NCBI GenBank assembly: GCA_028829895.1
Contig: CM054183.1
Span: forward strand, 14,686,475-14,750,474
Origin: Sinotaia quadrata
Taxonomy: Eukaryota; Mollusca; Gastropoda; Architaenioglossa; Viviparidae
Length of the DNA stretch: 64,000 nucleotides
Reading direction: 5' to 3'
The notes beneath the pieces are model-generated. The model did no database searches, was not told where the DNA came from, and saw only the letters and a program-made list of their open reading frames with translations. Position 1 is the stretch's first letter; every line of letters begins with the position of its first letter. The position numbers and the translations under genes are program-made. This document shows, in pieces, positions 33,171 to 45,171 of this stretch.

Positions 33171-34020
33171 GAACCCTTCAAAACGTTAATGATTCATGTA
33201 TCTTATTTTCGTTGAAATGTATGCACAATCGTTTATGTAACTTTTAAAAACATAACATACCTCAATAGTTGTAAGAAAAATAGACACACAACAAAGCACA
33301 ACTAGTAGTAATTAAAACGGACTTGTCTAGATTAAGTTAGATTCAGATTGAGATAGCTAAAGTTAGTTACCTAAGTACATGACTTTTATCCATCTTAACT
33401 TTGAATGTTTGATTGCTGTGCTATTCATACGTACGTTGCCAAGAGATGTAAACACATTTCTGAAAGATGGACACGTACATGAAATGTTTTAAAAACAAAT
33501 TGTTCACCTTGTAATGTCAGTAATCAATTAAAATATGCACATGTGTGCACATATACACATACCTTTTTTCTGCATGTATGTATGAATGCATATATGTATA
33601 TATGTGTCAGATATTAATGAATCTCACCCAGATCCTTTCAATAAATATTAAAGAAAAAGATATATAGAAAGGAATAAAAATGTACATGTAAGAAATGAGT
33701 AGTAAACAAAATCTAAATATAGACACAAAAGGTAGTTTAATAAGGGCGTATACAGACATATGATGTAGCTATTGCATCACCCCTAAGATGAACACTGTTT
33801 TTCTGGGTTAAGGGAAGTAAGCTAGTTAATGTTGTTGGCAACAGTTTGCTGAAGTTATCAACATTGGTTCATATTTTTGTGGGTTTATTTGTGTGTCCAT
33901 TTAAGTATTTATTTGTGTGTTTATTTCTGTGTAGATGTATGTATGTGATGTGTGTTCATTTGATTTTTTTTTTTTACATCACAGTTGTATGAATTTCTAT
34001 TTGTCTGAATAAACTTAATA
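33171..34020. other. No gene recognised
   Basis: AT-rich DNA with a fragment of module C near 33,790-33,850 (CTAGTTAATGTTGTTGGCAA). Sequence around 33,600-33,850 resembles 52.5-52.73 plus 54.4 kb and gives the empty-site version of the solo-LTR insertion. Confidence 0.5.
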
Positions 34021-35101
34021 GTAGTCATATATATTTATCCACAAAAATCTACCTTGTGTACGCACATTTCTGACAAAAAAACATGCACATTTGCTCTATT
34101 AACATCATATGTTTGTCTCCTTAATGTGCATACATCTAAACATACACACGTCTTTATAAACGTCACACACATCACACACACACACACACACACACATACA
34201 CACACATACACACACACTGGTATATTTAGGCTCATTCACAGAATAATAAGCACATTGCAGGCTCACAGAAATAATGGCATATTTTGGCTCATATATATTG
34301 GCACATTTCGGATGCATACATACATTGATACATTTTGGCTCACGCACATATAACATTGGCACATTTTGGTTAAAACGCACTCGTCCCGGTGGAAGTCTGG
34401 GACCCTAAGTGGCGCCAGGCCAAGCGTCTCATCAGAAAATGGACCTCAATTGAACAGTTAAATCCATCTTATAAAATATTCATTTTTTTTTCCATTTTTG
34501 TTTCTCCAGTAAATACTTTTGGAGTGTCTGTTATACGTGTCGCCATTCTGTTCGTTAAATAATGAAGCAATTTATTTAGACAAGTTTATTCCATCTCTAT
34601 ATTAGGTTGTGTTTCTTTTGTGGTTTTATTTTTCTTTTACTGTTCTCCTTTTCATTTTAAATTTTTCAGGTATTAATCCTCACCAGACTTTCCCTCTCGT
34701 ATCCACAATCCCGTCCTTTTTTTTTTTATTAATTGCTTAAATTCGCTGACATTCACACTAGTTGAAAGCTAGACTCTAGGGTTCAAGGAAACTTAACTAA
34801 ATATCGTCTATCACTCTGAGAATCAGGATTGGCTAGACTGTAAGGTCCAAGGAAACTTAAATAAATATCGTTTACCACTTTGATAATCAGTCTTGGCTAG
34901 ACGGTAGGTTCAGATAAACTGAAGTTAAAGTCGCTTACCACCATAACTCCACTCGTTGAAAAAGCACTAGTGAATATACATATTTCTATGAACTGCATTC
35001 TAATGACGTAACGATGACATAAGCACTAGTGAATGTAGGCTATAGCCTACATAGTCAGTCACCGACGTTCGAGACCGCACAGTAAACATTGATAACAGCA
35101 G

Positions 35102-35132
<31 letters not shown>

Positions 35133-36160
35133 TGGTTTTAGTGCTTTTATCGCACAAACATGTATGACTATAATAAAAGTGTCATTTCGAGATTTTAGCT
35201 GAGTTTAAGGGAGGTAATCAAATTTGCAATATTTGGTATCGCTCTGAATAATCTCCCTCCCTAAGTTTTGTAACGAACCCTCTAAAAATAACTAGAGTTA
35301 ATTTATCAACACATTTTCCCTAGTAAAAGTACTAGTATAGTAAGGTTTACTAAAAGTAGTCAACCTCGAAATATGTCAACTAAATTACAGGAACAGAAGG
35401 TCAAGGTCACTTTGTCTAAACTGTACTTAATTATTCTGATAACATTTGCTCCTAAATTTCCGCCTACGTAGTCAATTTCACTAAATATTGGACGATAAAA
35501 AATAAACACTTAATCCCCTTCCCACAAATAAATGCACCATTAGCAGTAACGTCGATGTAAGACCAAGTTCAACAGTTACCAGCAATTCAGTGACTGTAAC
35601 TGCTAAAGAAATCACCGAGTGCAGAATGAGTGACTGTTAACGTCACAAATGAAACGAATGTAACCGTAACTCAGTGGCAGTACAGAGACGAACGTCTGCT
35701 TGTCAGAGAGAAGGTAGCCGATAACTGATGTAAGTGAGCGAGTGTAACCGTTTCAGTACTCACTGAATGTAACTGTTAAAGAAACAAATCTAGTGTAAGG
35801 GTAACCGCAGTAAGTGAGCGAGTGTAAGCGTTGCAGTAACTCGTTGAGTGTAGCTGTTACAAAAGCAAATATGATGTAAGGGCAGCCGTAATCGACGGCA
35901 AGCGAGAAAGTGTAATCGTTTCAGTAACTCGATGTATTTAGCCAGTATTGCGGACGAAAAGTAGGATTGGAAACAAAAGATCGCTATTCTTGTGGTAATA
36001 CAGTGTACTTAGCCATTATTGCAGTGAAAAGCAGGATTGGAAACAAAAGATCGCTATTCTTGTGGTAACACTGCGTGCCTAGCCAGTGTTGCGGACGAAA
36101 AGTAGGATTGGAAACAAAAGAACGCTATTCTTGTGGTAATATAGCGACCGACACTAACTA
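34021..36160 (+). repeat. Module B, copy 4, and associated repeat block
   Basis: 34.05-34.93 kb matches 51.06-51.93 kb, including two (CA)n tracts, GGCATATTTTGGCTCA-type short repeats and the CAGGCCAAGCGTCTCATCAG stretch. 35.15-35.45 kb matches the tail of module B at 31.8-32.1 kb. Its open frames are microsatellite-derived. Confidence 0.65.
35930..36150 (+). repeat. 68-bp tandem repeat, three copies
   Basis: The unit contains AAAGTAGGATTGGAAACAAA and ATCGCTATTCTTGTGGTAA. It is related to the two units at 32.7-32.85 kb. Confidence 0.8.
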
Positions 36161-36814
36161 CGGTATTGTACACAGAGGCTATCGATTGGTGAAGAGCTAA
36201 CCTATCTAATTCCACCCAAACCACTCTTTCTGGATATGTATTCTCTCCTAACATAGAACTGTTTACATTGTAATCCTGCATTTCGTCAGCTTAATTGGGC
36301 TCTCCTGATGTTTAATACTTGCTATTGTTGGTATTGTCACTAATTGTTAAACTATTATCATCGCCACCTTCATCACTACCATCGTCACCGTCATCACTAT
36401 CATCATCATCATCATTAATATTACAAACAAAACTTCCATACCTTTAGTACCACCTTCGTTCTATTCATCATCACATTCATTAATTCTATCATGATCACAT
36501 TCACCGTAACCATTATAATTATCAACATCGTCATTTCTAATATGATTATTTTTATTGTTATTATTAGATGGTATACATATAGCACTATTGTGTCTTCTAA
36601 TAATGGTGGGAGAGACTAATAATATCTATCTATCTATCTATCCATCCATCCATCCATCCATCCATCCGTCTATCTATCTATCTATCTTAATTTGTTTTAT
36701 TGTGTCTTTCATCCACTTATCTCTCTCACTGTTTACAAACACTCACACACACACGCACGCACACACACACGCACACACACACACACACACACGCACACAC
36801 ACACATAACTACAC

Positions 36815-36845
<31 letters not shown>

Positions 36846-37069
36846 CTTTAACATAATACTTACTCATCAATCGTGTCTGTTTCAACGACATTTCTACCCT
36901 CTTATTAATACCATTTTGTCCTCATGTCCTCGATCGAAAATTAAAAATTATAAGATTTTACTGAACGAGAGAAAAAGATGTTATGTCGATGTTATCACAT
37001 TAAATAATCGTTATACGAAACGAAACATTATGAGGCGTGTAAAATTAGTACGCGTTAGTGAACATTTGT
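36161..37069. other. No gene; compound simple repeats
   Basis: A low-complexity ATC-rich stretch (36.36-36.42 kb), a TCTA/TCCA tract (36,628-36,690), a CA tract (36,739-36,812) and a TA tract (36,820-36,845). Nothing else recognised. Confidence 0.7.
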
Positions 37070-37470
37070 TGTAAATAAATTATTTTAAATATTAATGTAG
37101 AGAAGTGTTTTCTCAAGCTTGAATAGAGACCTAACCAAGGCAAATGTAAATTATTAATTAAACATTAATGTAGAGAAGTGTTTTATCAAGCTTGAATAGA
37201 GACCTAACCAAGACAAATTAAATTATTTTAAGCACTATTGTAGAGAAGTGTTTTCTCAAGCTTGAATAGAGACCTAACCAAGACAAATGTAAATTATTTT
37301 AAACATTAATGTAGAGAAGTGTTTTCTCAAGCTTGAATAGAGACCTAACCAAGACAAATGTAAATTATTTTAAACATTAATGTAGAGAAGTGTTTTCTCA
37401 AGCTTGAATAGAGACGTAACATAGGCAAATGTAAATTATTTTTAAACACTAATGTACAGAAGTGTACGTT
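37070..37470 (+). repeat. 71-bp tandem repeat, five copies plus a partial
   Basis: The unit contains GTAGAGAAGTGTTTTCTCAA then GCTTGAATAGAGACCTAACC. Starts are spaced 73, 70, 71 and 71 bp. The last partial copy degenerates into the CGTTACTAGCTTAGGCACG sequence shared with 57,955. Confidence 0.85.
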
Positions 37471-38180
37471 ACTAGCTTAGGCACGTCTACTGATTTATGT
37501 AGCGATGTGTCATTGCATAAAAGCTTGAATCTCTTGCATATTCGTAGAAGATATGTCAAACCATCCGGCTGTGGCTGATATTAGAAGTTAATCAATAACC
37601 AATATTGATATTTGGGAAATCTAATATATGACAGAATCGTTCAACATAACCGGACACATGACAATAAGTGTAACATCAATAGAAAAATGTATGATATGTT
37701 ATTTTAAGTCCATTCTCTTTCAATCAACCGTTTAAACTCACCACTCAAGCTAATGAATGTCTTCAAGCCGGACTGCTCTCTTCGTCTTCAAATTAAAAAG
37801 TGAATAGACAGCAGAATTCTCTTCTTCAAGTAAACTCCTTAAACTTAGCCCCATTGGCTAGTCTCGTTCTCATAAATACAACTAATTGTATAATGGAAAA
37901 CTGCTCACTCAGTTTCCATCAGGTCAGCAAATCTAGAATGTTCTAGCCACAAGCTGTTTCCTTCAACTCAAACACTTCAATTTAACACCATAAGTAGTGC
38001 CCAAGGTCGGGTCACTTCCACAATTTAGCAAGTTATGTAACAAATAACATTACAAAATAGGGAGGGGCAAATTTACTCTGTTACAGTGTGTGCATTTATG
38101 TGTTCATTTGGGTGTTTATTTGTGTGTGCAAAAGTGAAAATGTGTGTGCATTTGTGTGTGCATGCGGGTGTGTTTCCGAA

Positions 38181-38211
<31 letters not shown>

Positions 38212-38574
38212 GAGTGACAGACAGACAGACAGACAGAGACAGAGAGAGATGTTAGCAATTATTAAATTAAAGCAACCAAGTATTTTCTAAATATTAAATA
38301 CGTATTTTATTAATTTATAAAATGACATAACCACTCAATATTGAACATATACGTAATGCAGTTCTTTAAAGGTTCTTAATGTATTAGTTTATTAAATAAC
38401 TACGTAATGTGTATGTGCTGTATGTTTGTACTGTGTACGAAATGTTACTGCATTTGTATTAATAACGTAATTAAATAATTAAGTATTTTTAGATTGAAAA
38501 TGACATAGACCAAGGGAAGTAATATTAAAAACTGCAACAGCAATTAAAGTATCAGTCAATATTCCAACCTGACC
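37471..38574. repeat. Dispersed sequence shared with 57.96-58.40 kb, module A copy, (GA)n
   Basis: 37.47-37.65 kb matches 57.96-58.15 kb; 37.69-38.08 kb is a module A copy also seen at 48.05-48.44 and 50.65-51.0 kb. A (GA)n/(CAGA)n tract lies at 38,180-38,248. No gene. Confidence 0.6.
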
Positions 38575-39220
38575 ATAACAAAGAAACCAATAAAAATACA
38601 TCCGAACACAACAAAGAAACCAATACTACTCATCAGAACATAGCAAAGAAACCAATAAAATCACATCTGAACATAATAAATAAATAAAATCACAACTGAA
38701 CACAAAAAGAAACCAATAAAACAATCTGAACATAACAAAGAGACCAATAAAATTACATCTGAAAATAAAGAAACCATTAAAATCACATCTGAACACAACA
38801 AAGAAACAATTAAAATCACAACTGAACATAACAAAGAAACCAATAAAATCACATCTGAAAATAAAGAAACCAATAAAGTCAAATAAATATATGAAACAAA
38901 TAAATAAAATCACATTTGAACATAGAAAGAAAACCAATAAAATCATATATGAACATAACCAAGAAAACAGTAAAATCACATCTGAACATAACACAGAAAC
39001 TAATAAAATCACATCTAAAATAATTAGGAAACCAATAAAATCACATCTGAACATAACAAAGAAACCAATAAAAATACATCTGAACATAACGAGGACACCA
39101 CTAAAATCACATCTGAACATAACAAGCAAGCCATTAAAATCACATCTGAACATAACAAAGAAACCAATAAAAACACATCTGAACATAACCAAGAAACCAA
39201 TAAAAGCACATCTGAAAACT
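38575..39220 (+). repeat. 33-bp tandem repeat, about 20 copies
   Basis: The unit is AACATAACAAAGAAACCAAT plus AAAATCACATCTG. Because 33 is a multiple of three and the unit lacks stops in some frames, long open frames exist on both strands (205 codons minus, 132 plus). They encode monotonous 11-residue repeats and have no start context, so I treat them as by-products. D2 has a single unit at the equivalent place (22,211). Confidence 0.9.
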
Positions 39221-41264
39221 AAACTATTGTTTATGAAAAGCAAACGAATACATTTTAATAATTCTCGTACGCTTGCTAATGGAAAATAAAAAATGTTAAT
39301 TGTTGAGACTTGTCAGTTGGGGTTTTATTGGGGTTCTGTATGAACTTTGAAAAATTGTAGAAACATAGTCAAGTAAGAATTTATTAATTACAGGTTATGT
39401 TGATTTGGAGGCTGTGTCAAATTTGGAGACTACGCCAGACAAGGTAGAGATTGTAGAATAAGATTAGATTAACCAGTTTGAGACAAAGGAAAACGTGACG
39501 AATTCTGAGCAATGTGTAACTATGAGCCAAGTTTCACGTTGAATTCTGAATATGTAGTCCAATCAAGGGAACTAACCGTTGATTTCATACAGTTAATCCT
39601 GAGTTGTCCTGATGTTTCCGATGTTAAGTTGAAAACATAATCGTGATTTCCATGATAGATTGGAAAAACAAAGCTATTCCTATAAAATAGAACTGAGTCG
39701 AGCTACTATTGAAATTGTGTAATAAAAAGAAACATATATGTAATGCTTTTCTAGAGCATCTTAGAATTTATTATTTCCCGTACTTATGAATTAAAGATTT
39801 TAGGGCAGAAAGTTTGTATAGTAAAAAGAAAAAAAATCAGAAATAGTGCTTTCGTTATTTCAAGTCATTCTTCCGATTTTCATTTAAGCAACATCAGTTA
39901 GTCCCTCAATTAAAGATGTTATTGACTCCAGCTGGGAGTCGGTCGAAATAAAGTTTTTATGCGACTTGTTGATATTAGCCAGATTTAAATGCGTGACTGG
40001 AGTGAGATAGGGAGTGAAATTTGACTCTAGCCACTTGGAACCTTCCGGAAGTTAGAACAAACAGCAAGTACTTCTCACAATGTGTATGGATACAGGGAAG
40101 TAAAGCCAATTCTCACAGATGAAAACAGCGAATGACGAGGAAACATAGGCCACGTGACTAATGTGACGTAAATGAAGAGTCTGTCGTAGTTACGTTCTAT
40201 TGCGAATCATAGACTGGACAGATATCTGGATATGAAGTCCATTTTCACTGATGTAATGATTGTCTTTTCCAGTCACTAAGACACTGACACGAAAAGGGAA
40301 AATATTTTTTTCTTTTTGTGAGAGAGAAACCCTTTAGAATAAGGTCATGTGCATTATTTACAAGAAGTGTGAATAATAATGTATTTCTACAATGTATTAA
40401 CAAACTATTATTTTTCTTTCCGATTAATAATGTATTTTTCAGATGTTCTGATTCACTGTGTCGTCTGAAACACTGGAAATGGCTTAGAGTTATACCTGCA
40501 ATTGCAAGTGTTCTATAAAATGCAATTAATTGTTTGCAAAGTGGAGGGATGTTAGTGTATGTCATTGTAACATTTGAAAAGACGGAGAAGCAAGTCCTCA
40601 CGAAGTATTTTTCAAGAGAATAATTCACAGTGATTGGCTGCGTGACATCAACTCAGTCTGAAAACTGACTCTTATACAGAAGCCGAAGCTCTATGTTTTT
40701 CACTCATAGATAATTTCTATGAAATATTCACGCAAATATTTCGTAGTATTTTTCATTCATAGATATGACTTGTGATCTTTGCTAAATAAATATGGAATGT
40801 GAATCTGACTGGGTAGTATGTATGTATTATATATGTTGTAACATTTTTCTTGAATAGAGATTCGGAAAAATATATAAACATTGATAACTTTGCAATACTA
40901 GATTAGTTAGTCAACTTTATTGTTTAAATAATGCAGGGCTAGATCATGTGTTATATTTATTAGTTCGTTTATTATCTTGCATATCTTTAAAAAAAATATA
41001 TTCTTTTATTTTATCATAGTCAATTTTTGCATATCTACTTGTTATTTCCTATCATCATACTTATGCAATTGCCTCTTGTAATGTTTGTACTATCTTTGTT
41101 TTGCATGTTTTGTCCTTTAAATGTCCTTAGTAAATTGTGGATGTTTAAAGGAAGTCCACCTGATTTTTGTCACGTGTTAGTAGTGATTTTGCGTCAACCG
41201 CTATCACCACAACTGGGTGGACGTTAACTTCACATAGTTAAGCGTTGAAAACGAGCATTACAAT

Positions 41265-41570
41265 CTAGACATTCAGAACTGTGAGACATAATCCAGCAAT
41301 TAAATCTTTACTAGTCCTTTTGTACTAGACAATGGAGATTGTAATAAATAATATAAAGATTGATTAGTAGACATTCAGAACTGTAAGACATAATCCAGCA
41401 ATTAAATCTTTACTAGTCCTTTTGTACTAGACAACAGAGATTGTAATAAATAATATAAAGATTGATTAGTAGACATTCAGAACTGTAAGACATAATCCAG
41501 CAATTAAATCTTTACTAGTCCTTATGTACTATAGATTGTAATAAATATTATAAAGATTGATTAGTAAAAT
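41265..41570 (+). repeat. About 102-bp tandem repeat, three copies
   Basis: The same unit as at 24.47 kb (AGACATTCAGAACTGTAAG), one copy more. Confidence 0.8.
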
Positions 41571-42437
41571 TGTACAAATTGAATGAATTGTGATGTATAA
41601 ACTCTTATCAAACAGATTTCTCACATAAATAAATGTTATTTTTTTCAGTCTCATTGTACGTTTATTCTTACCAATTAAACTCTACGCAATTCATTACGAT
41701 AATATATTGAAGTGTTCGTTATATGTTATTCTTACCAATTAATCTCTACGCAATTCATTACGATAATATATTGAAGTGTTCGTTACATGTTCATGCTTAT
41801 AATACCAGGAGGCGTGATGCATGTTACAAACTACAAGGACAAAATATTTACAACATTTTGCAGTCATTTTTAAACAGAGAATTGCATAGAACTGGCATGT
41901 AGGTATAGTCTATATGCTTGGTACGCATGCACACAAGTGATAGAGCTGAATCTTAAATGTCTTTCTGCAGACACTTATGTATTTATCTCTACATTTATAT
42001 AAATCAATGAAAGCTTAACAGCAGTGTAGTTATTTATTAATCGTCAGTATCGTCTTTTTGTTGTCAGATTTAAGACTGGGGTGGGGTGGGCATAGTGGAA
42101 GTAAAAGTTTCATTGGCTAATTGGCTATTAAATTTGCTAAAATTACCGAGCACCTGAACTTAATATTAAAAATGTGATGGATTAGAAATATAGAGAGTGT
42201 GGAATGTAAAAGCAGAAGTAATACCTGTAGTGATGTGATCTTTGGGGAACATAACACCTGAATTAGAAGGCTGTATGAATAAAAGTCACTGGTCATAACA
42301 GAATTGCCTCACATCTAAAAGAAGCGCCTAGGAAGTGTTCACATCCTCTGTAAAACCTTGATCTCTCAGAATCTTGGTAAGATTCTGAGACAATGGTTCT
42401 TATACGACAGTCATCAGAAGTAGTGAAATAGGCTGAA

Positions 42438-42476
<39 letters not shown>

Positions 42477-42490
42477 CAGCAGTAGTAGAA
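42438..42490. repeat. (GTA)n trinucleotide repeat
   Basis: Near-perfect tract; the corresponding place in inverted D1 (about 6,958-7,012) has a degenerate CTA/CTG version. It encodes poly-Leu on the minus strand, not considered a protein. Confidence 0.9.
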
Positions 42491-42629
42491 ATACATGAAG
42501 AATAAAATCAAATAAATTCGATCCATGATGTTCTGATTGATAAGTACTAGTATCAAAATATTCAGTCATATCAACTACGGAATGACTGATAACAATACAG
42601 AATAACAACTTTCTACAGCGTATCCAGTC

Positions 42630-42740
42630 TCACATTCCTTCCATTCCAGACGATGTATAAGTTTGCGTGTCCGGGAATGACACAGTTGAAAACGTAAGCC
42701 CTAGAATTATAATCATTGCGCCTTGTATGTCGACTGCCAT
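42630..42740 (-). CDS. Possible signal-peptide mini-ORF, 36 codons
   Basis: Reads MAVDIQGAMIIILGLTFSTV then SFPDTQTYTSSGMEGM: a short N-terminus, a hydrophobic core and a polar end, like a secretion signal with a few mature residues. The stop codon overlaps a GTGAGA that could be a splice donor, so this might be a first exon. It is oriented away from receptor 3. The D1 copy (6,706-6,802) has a one-base deletion. No partner exon was found, so this is weak. Confidence 0.25.
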   Translation of the reverse strand: MAVDIQGAMIIILGLTFSTVSFPDTQTYTSSGMEGM

Positions 42741-44646
42741 TTTGTTGGATAATTTTGGGGTTTTGCAAATGTCCATACAAGTAAAGAATCGATTCTCAGT
42801 TTGAAAAACTTTTCCTGGACTAATGCTAGATGTCACATGTCTGGTCAATGTTTAACGACCATATCCTATTTTAGATTCCCGTTATCAATATTGGTCTGTT
42901 GAATAATTTCTAACAATCGCGAAGCCAGACGGCCTGACCTATTCCCCACGAAATGCCACAATATTCAGCCAATTCTCCTCTGGGTTTCCGTCTTGTAATT
43001 GTATTTAATTTAGTTGTATTCAGTGGCAACCGTATTTTCAACCACATTATTTTCAAACAGATACGATTGTTAATGTAGGGACTCACTTTAAGCTGTCGTT
43101 TTATGGGCGATAACAGCAGACGAAAACCAGAATTAACATTAAAGATCGTGGAGAAAAAAATACAACTAGAGCACAAAAAAAAAATTTAGCTTCTGTTTCC
43201 TGACTTGAAAGGTGCGATGCGAATCAACAGTTTGCGCCATTCACTACTCCATGAACTATTGGGTCTCAAGGGATATCAATGGGATGACGTTTTAGCTAAG
43301 GGAGATTAACATCTGATTTAATCAATCTCACTCCACATTTCGTCAAACTCGAATGCTTGCGTCCATTCGCCATTTCTCTGCATAAATCGTGATTGTTTTA
43401 TTTGAAAGTTAAATATGTAAAATTACTTCTCCCTAAAGAATTTCAAGCGAGATTCTGCACACTAGATTTATCGCCATCTGTTACAGAACAGTTTTCATTT
43501 GTCTGTCACTTGAGGAAGGTTCCCAGGACTAAAACACGGTCGTAACTTTAAAGATAATCATGATGGAATAATTCACGCATAATATCAAACAGTATTTCTG
43601 GAGACTGAAATAAATATTGTTTTCAATGTTTATTTTAAAAAGTTTGAAAAATACGAACTCTGGTCAATCCAGGGAATAAAATTGAATCGATAACATGTCA
43701 GCAAACCTAAATGTAAATAATTTTTCGAGGGAGAAAAATATATTTTTTCAACTATTTGACTGTGTACTATGTGATCACTCTTATTTTGAATTCAAAGGTT
43801 TTCGAGAAGCAGTTACCAGAACAATTAAATAATTCAGTCAGAGTTATACTTAGGTCAATCGAAATGACGACGAGAATTATGACGTACAAGCCACCATTTT
43901 CTTATTTACGCGTATAGTTGGTGTGTTTGCATATGTGTTTGATCGATTTCATATATACACCGTGTGTTAGTTCTTACGTTCGAACGCGTGCTTAAATAAG
44001 TTACACTTAAAGATTGCAGAAATATTATTTATTTTATTTTGCATAGACCACAAAATAATTATTTTAATTTGAAGACAGATTTACGAAAATTGTAGGTGAT
44101 TATTTCTCCTCAGATGTGAAATCCCTAGCAAAAATTTATATTCTATATATTTTGTTTTTCTCTCTCTGACTCGTATCCTATCTGACTCGCTCTCTTTGCT
44201 GTTAGATTTGTTCAGTTTTTTTTCCTCACATCCTCCATCTCTCTCACTCTATCATTTTACGTAATTATAGCCATTCACGAAAAATATACCTGTAAATTAT
44301 GTGACAAAATGACAAATAGTCAGGAGAGATAATTAATGAAGTTAGAAATATATGAAATTTGAAGAAAATGTTGTACTCAATATTTCTACAGGCTTTAGGA
44401 AAATATTTTACAATAGTTCTTCGGATTTATTTTAAACTCGTAAAATATCTTTACTATTTGTTATTACAAATATACAAGAAAAAAAGTAATTTTATATATA
44501 ATTCTATTTAATAAAATTTTATAATTAATGTAATAGAAAATTAAAGTGAAAATAAAATAAAGTGTATTATTAAATACATTAGTATTTTAAAAGAAAGTTC
44601 CTAGTTTAATTAAAAAATCTAATGTTGATAATTTGACCATGTACAT

Positions 44647-44654
44647 TATAAAAT
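44647..44654 (+). promoter_or_regulatory. TATA-like box, receptor 3
   Basis: TATAAAAT in GTACATTATAAAATGTGAGA, identical in context to receptors 1 and 4; 525 bp before the ATG because of the expanded leader repeat. Confidence 0.5.
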
Positions 44655-44701
44655 GTGAGATCTGCGTCGTAAATTCAAACCCTCATGTCCAACGATTCTA
44701 C

Positions 44702-45100
44702 TCTTTTGTAATTTGTTTGAAAATAGCGAATGTTCCGTCAAAATTACGCTTTATGGACTGGACGAAGTGATTGTAGTTTGTATGAAAATAGCCAATGTTC
44801 CTTCAGAATCACGCTTCAAGGCCTGGACGCAGTGATTGTAATTTGTTTGAAAATAGCGAATGTTCCGTCAAAATTACGCTTTATAGACTAGACAAAGTGA
44901 TTGTAGTTTGTTTGAAAATTTTTAATGTTAAGTCAGAATTACGCTTCCTGGACTGGACGAAGTGATTGTAATTTGTTTCAAAATAGCGTAAGTTACGTCA
45001 GAATTACGCTACGTGGAATGGACGTAGAGTTTGTAATTTGTTTGAAAATAGCGAAAATGTCAAAATTACGCTTCATGGACTGGAGGAAGTGATCGTCATT
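44702..45100 (+). promoter_or_regulatory. 65-bp leader repeat, six copies, receptor 3
   Basis: The GGACTGGACGAAGTGATTGT landmark recurs at about 44,755, 44,821, 44,885, 44,951, 45,016 and 45,078. Copies differ by several substitutions, so the expansion is not brand new. Confidence 0.75.
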
Positions 45101-45171
45101 GAAAACTGCAACAATTAGTAATATTGACGATTTATCTTAAAACAAAATTAGTCTTGTCTTAACAAAGTTCC

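Noticed and set aside
38626..39243. 205-codon minus-strand frame with an FRCDFIGFFVMF-like repeat
   Set aside because: Product of a 33-bp tandem repeat that is also open on the other strand; no start context or conservation in D2.
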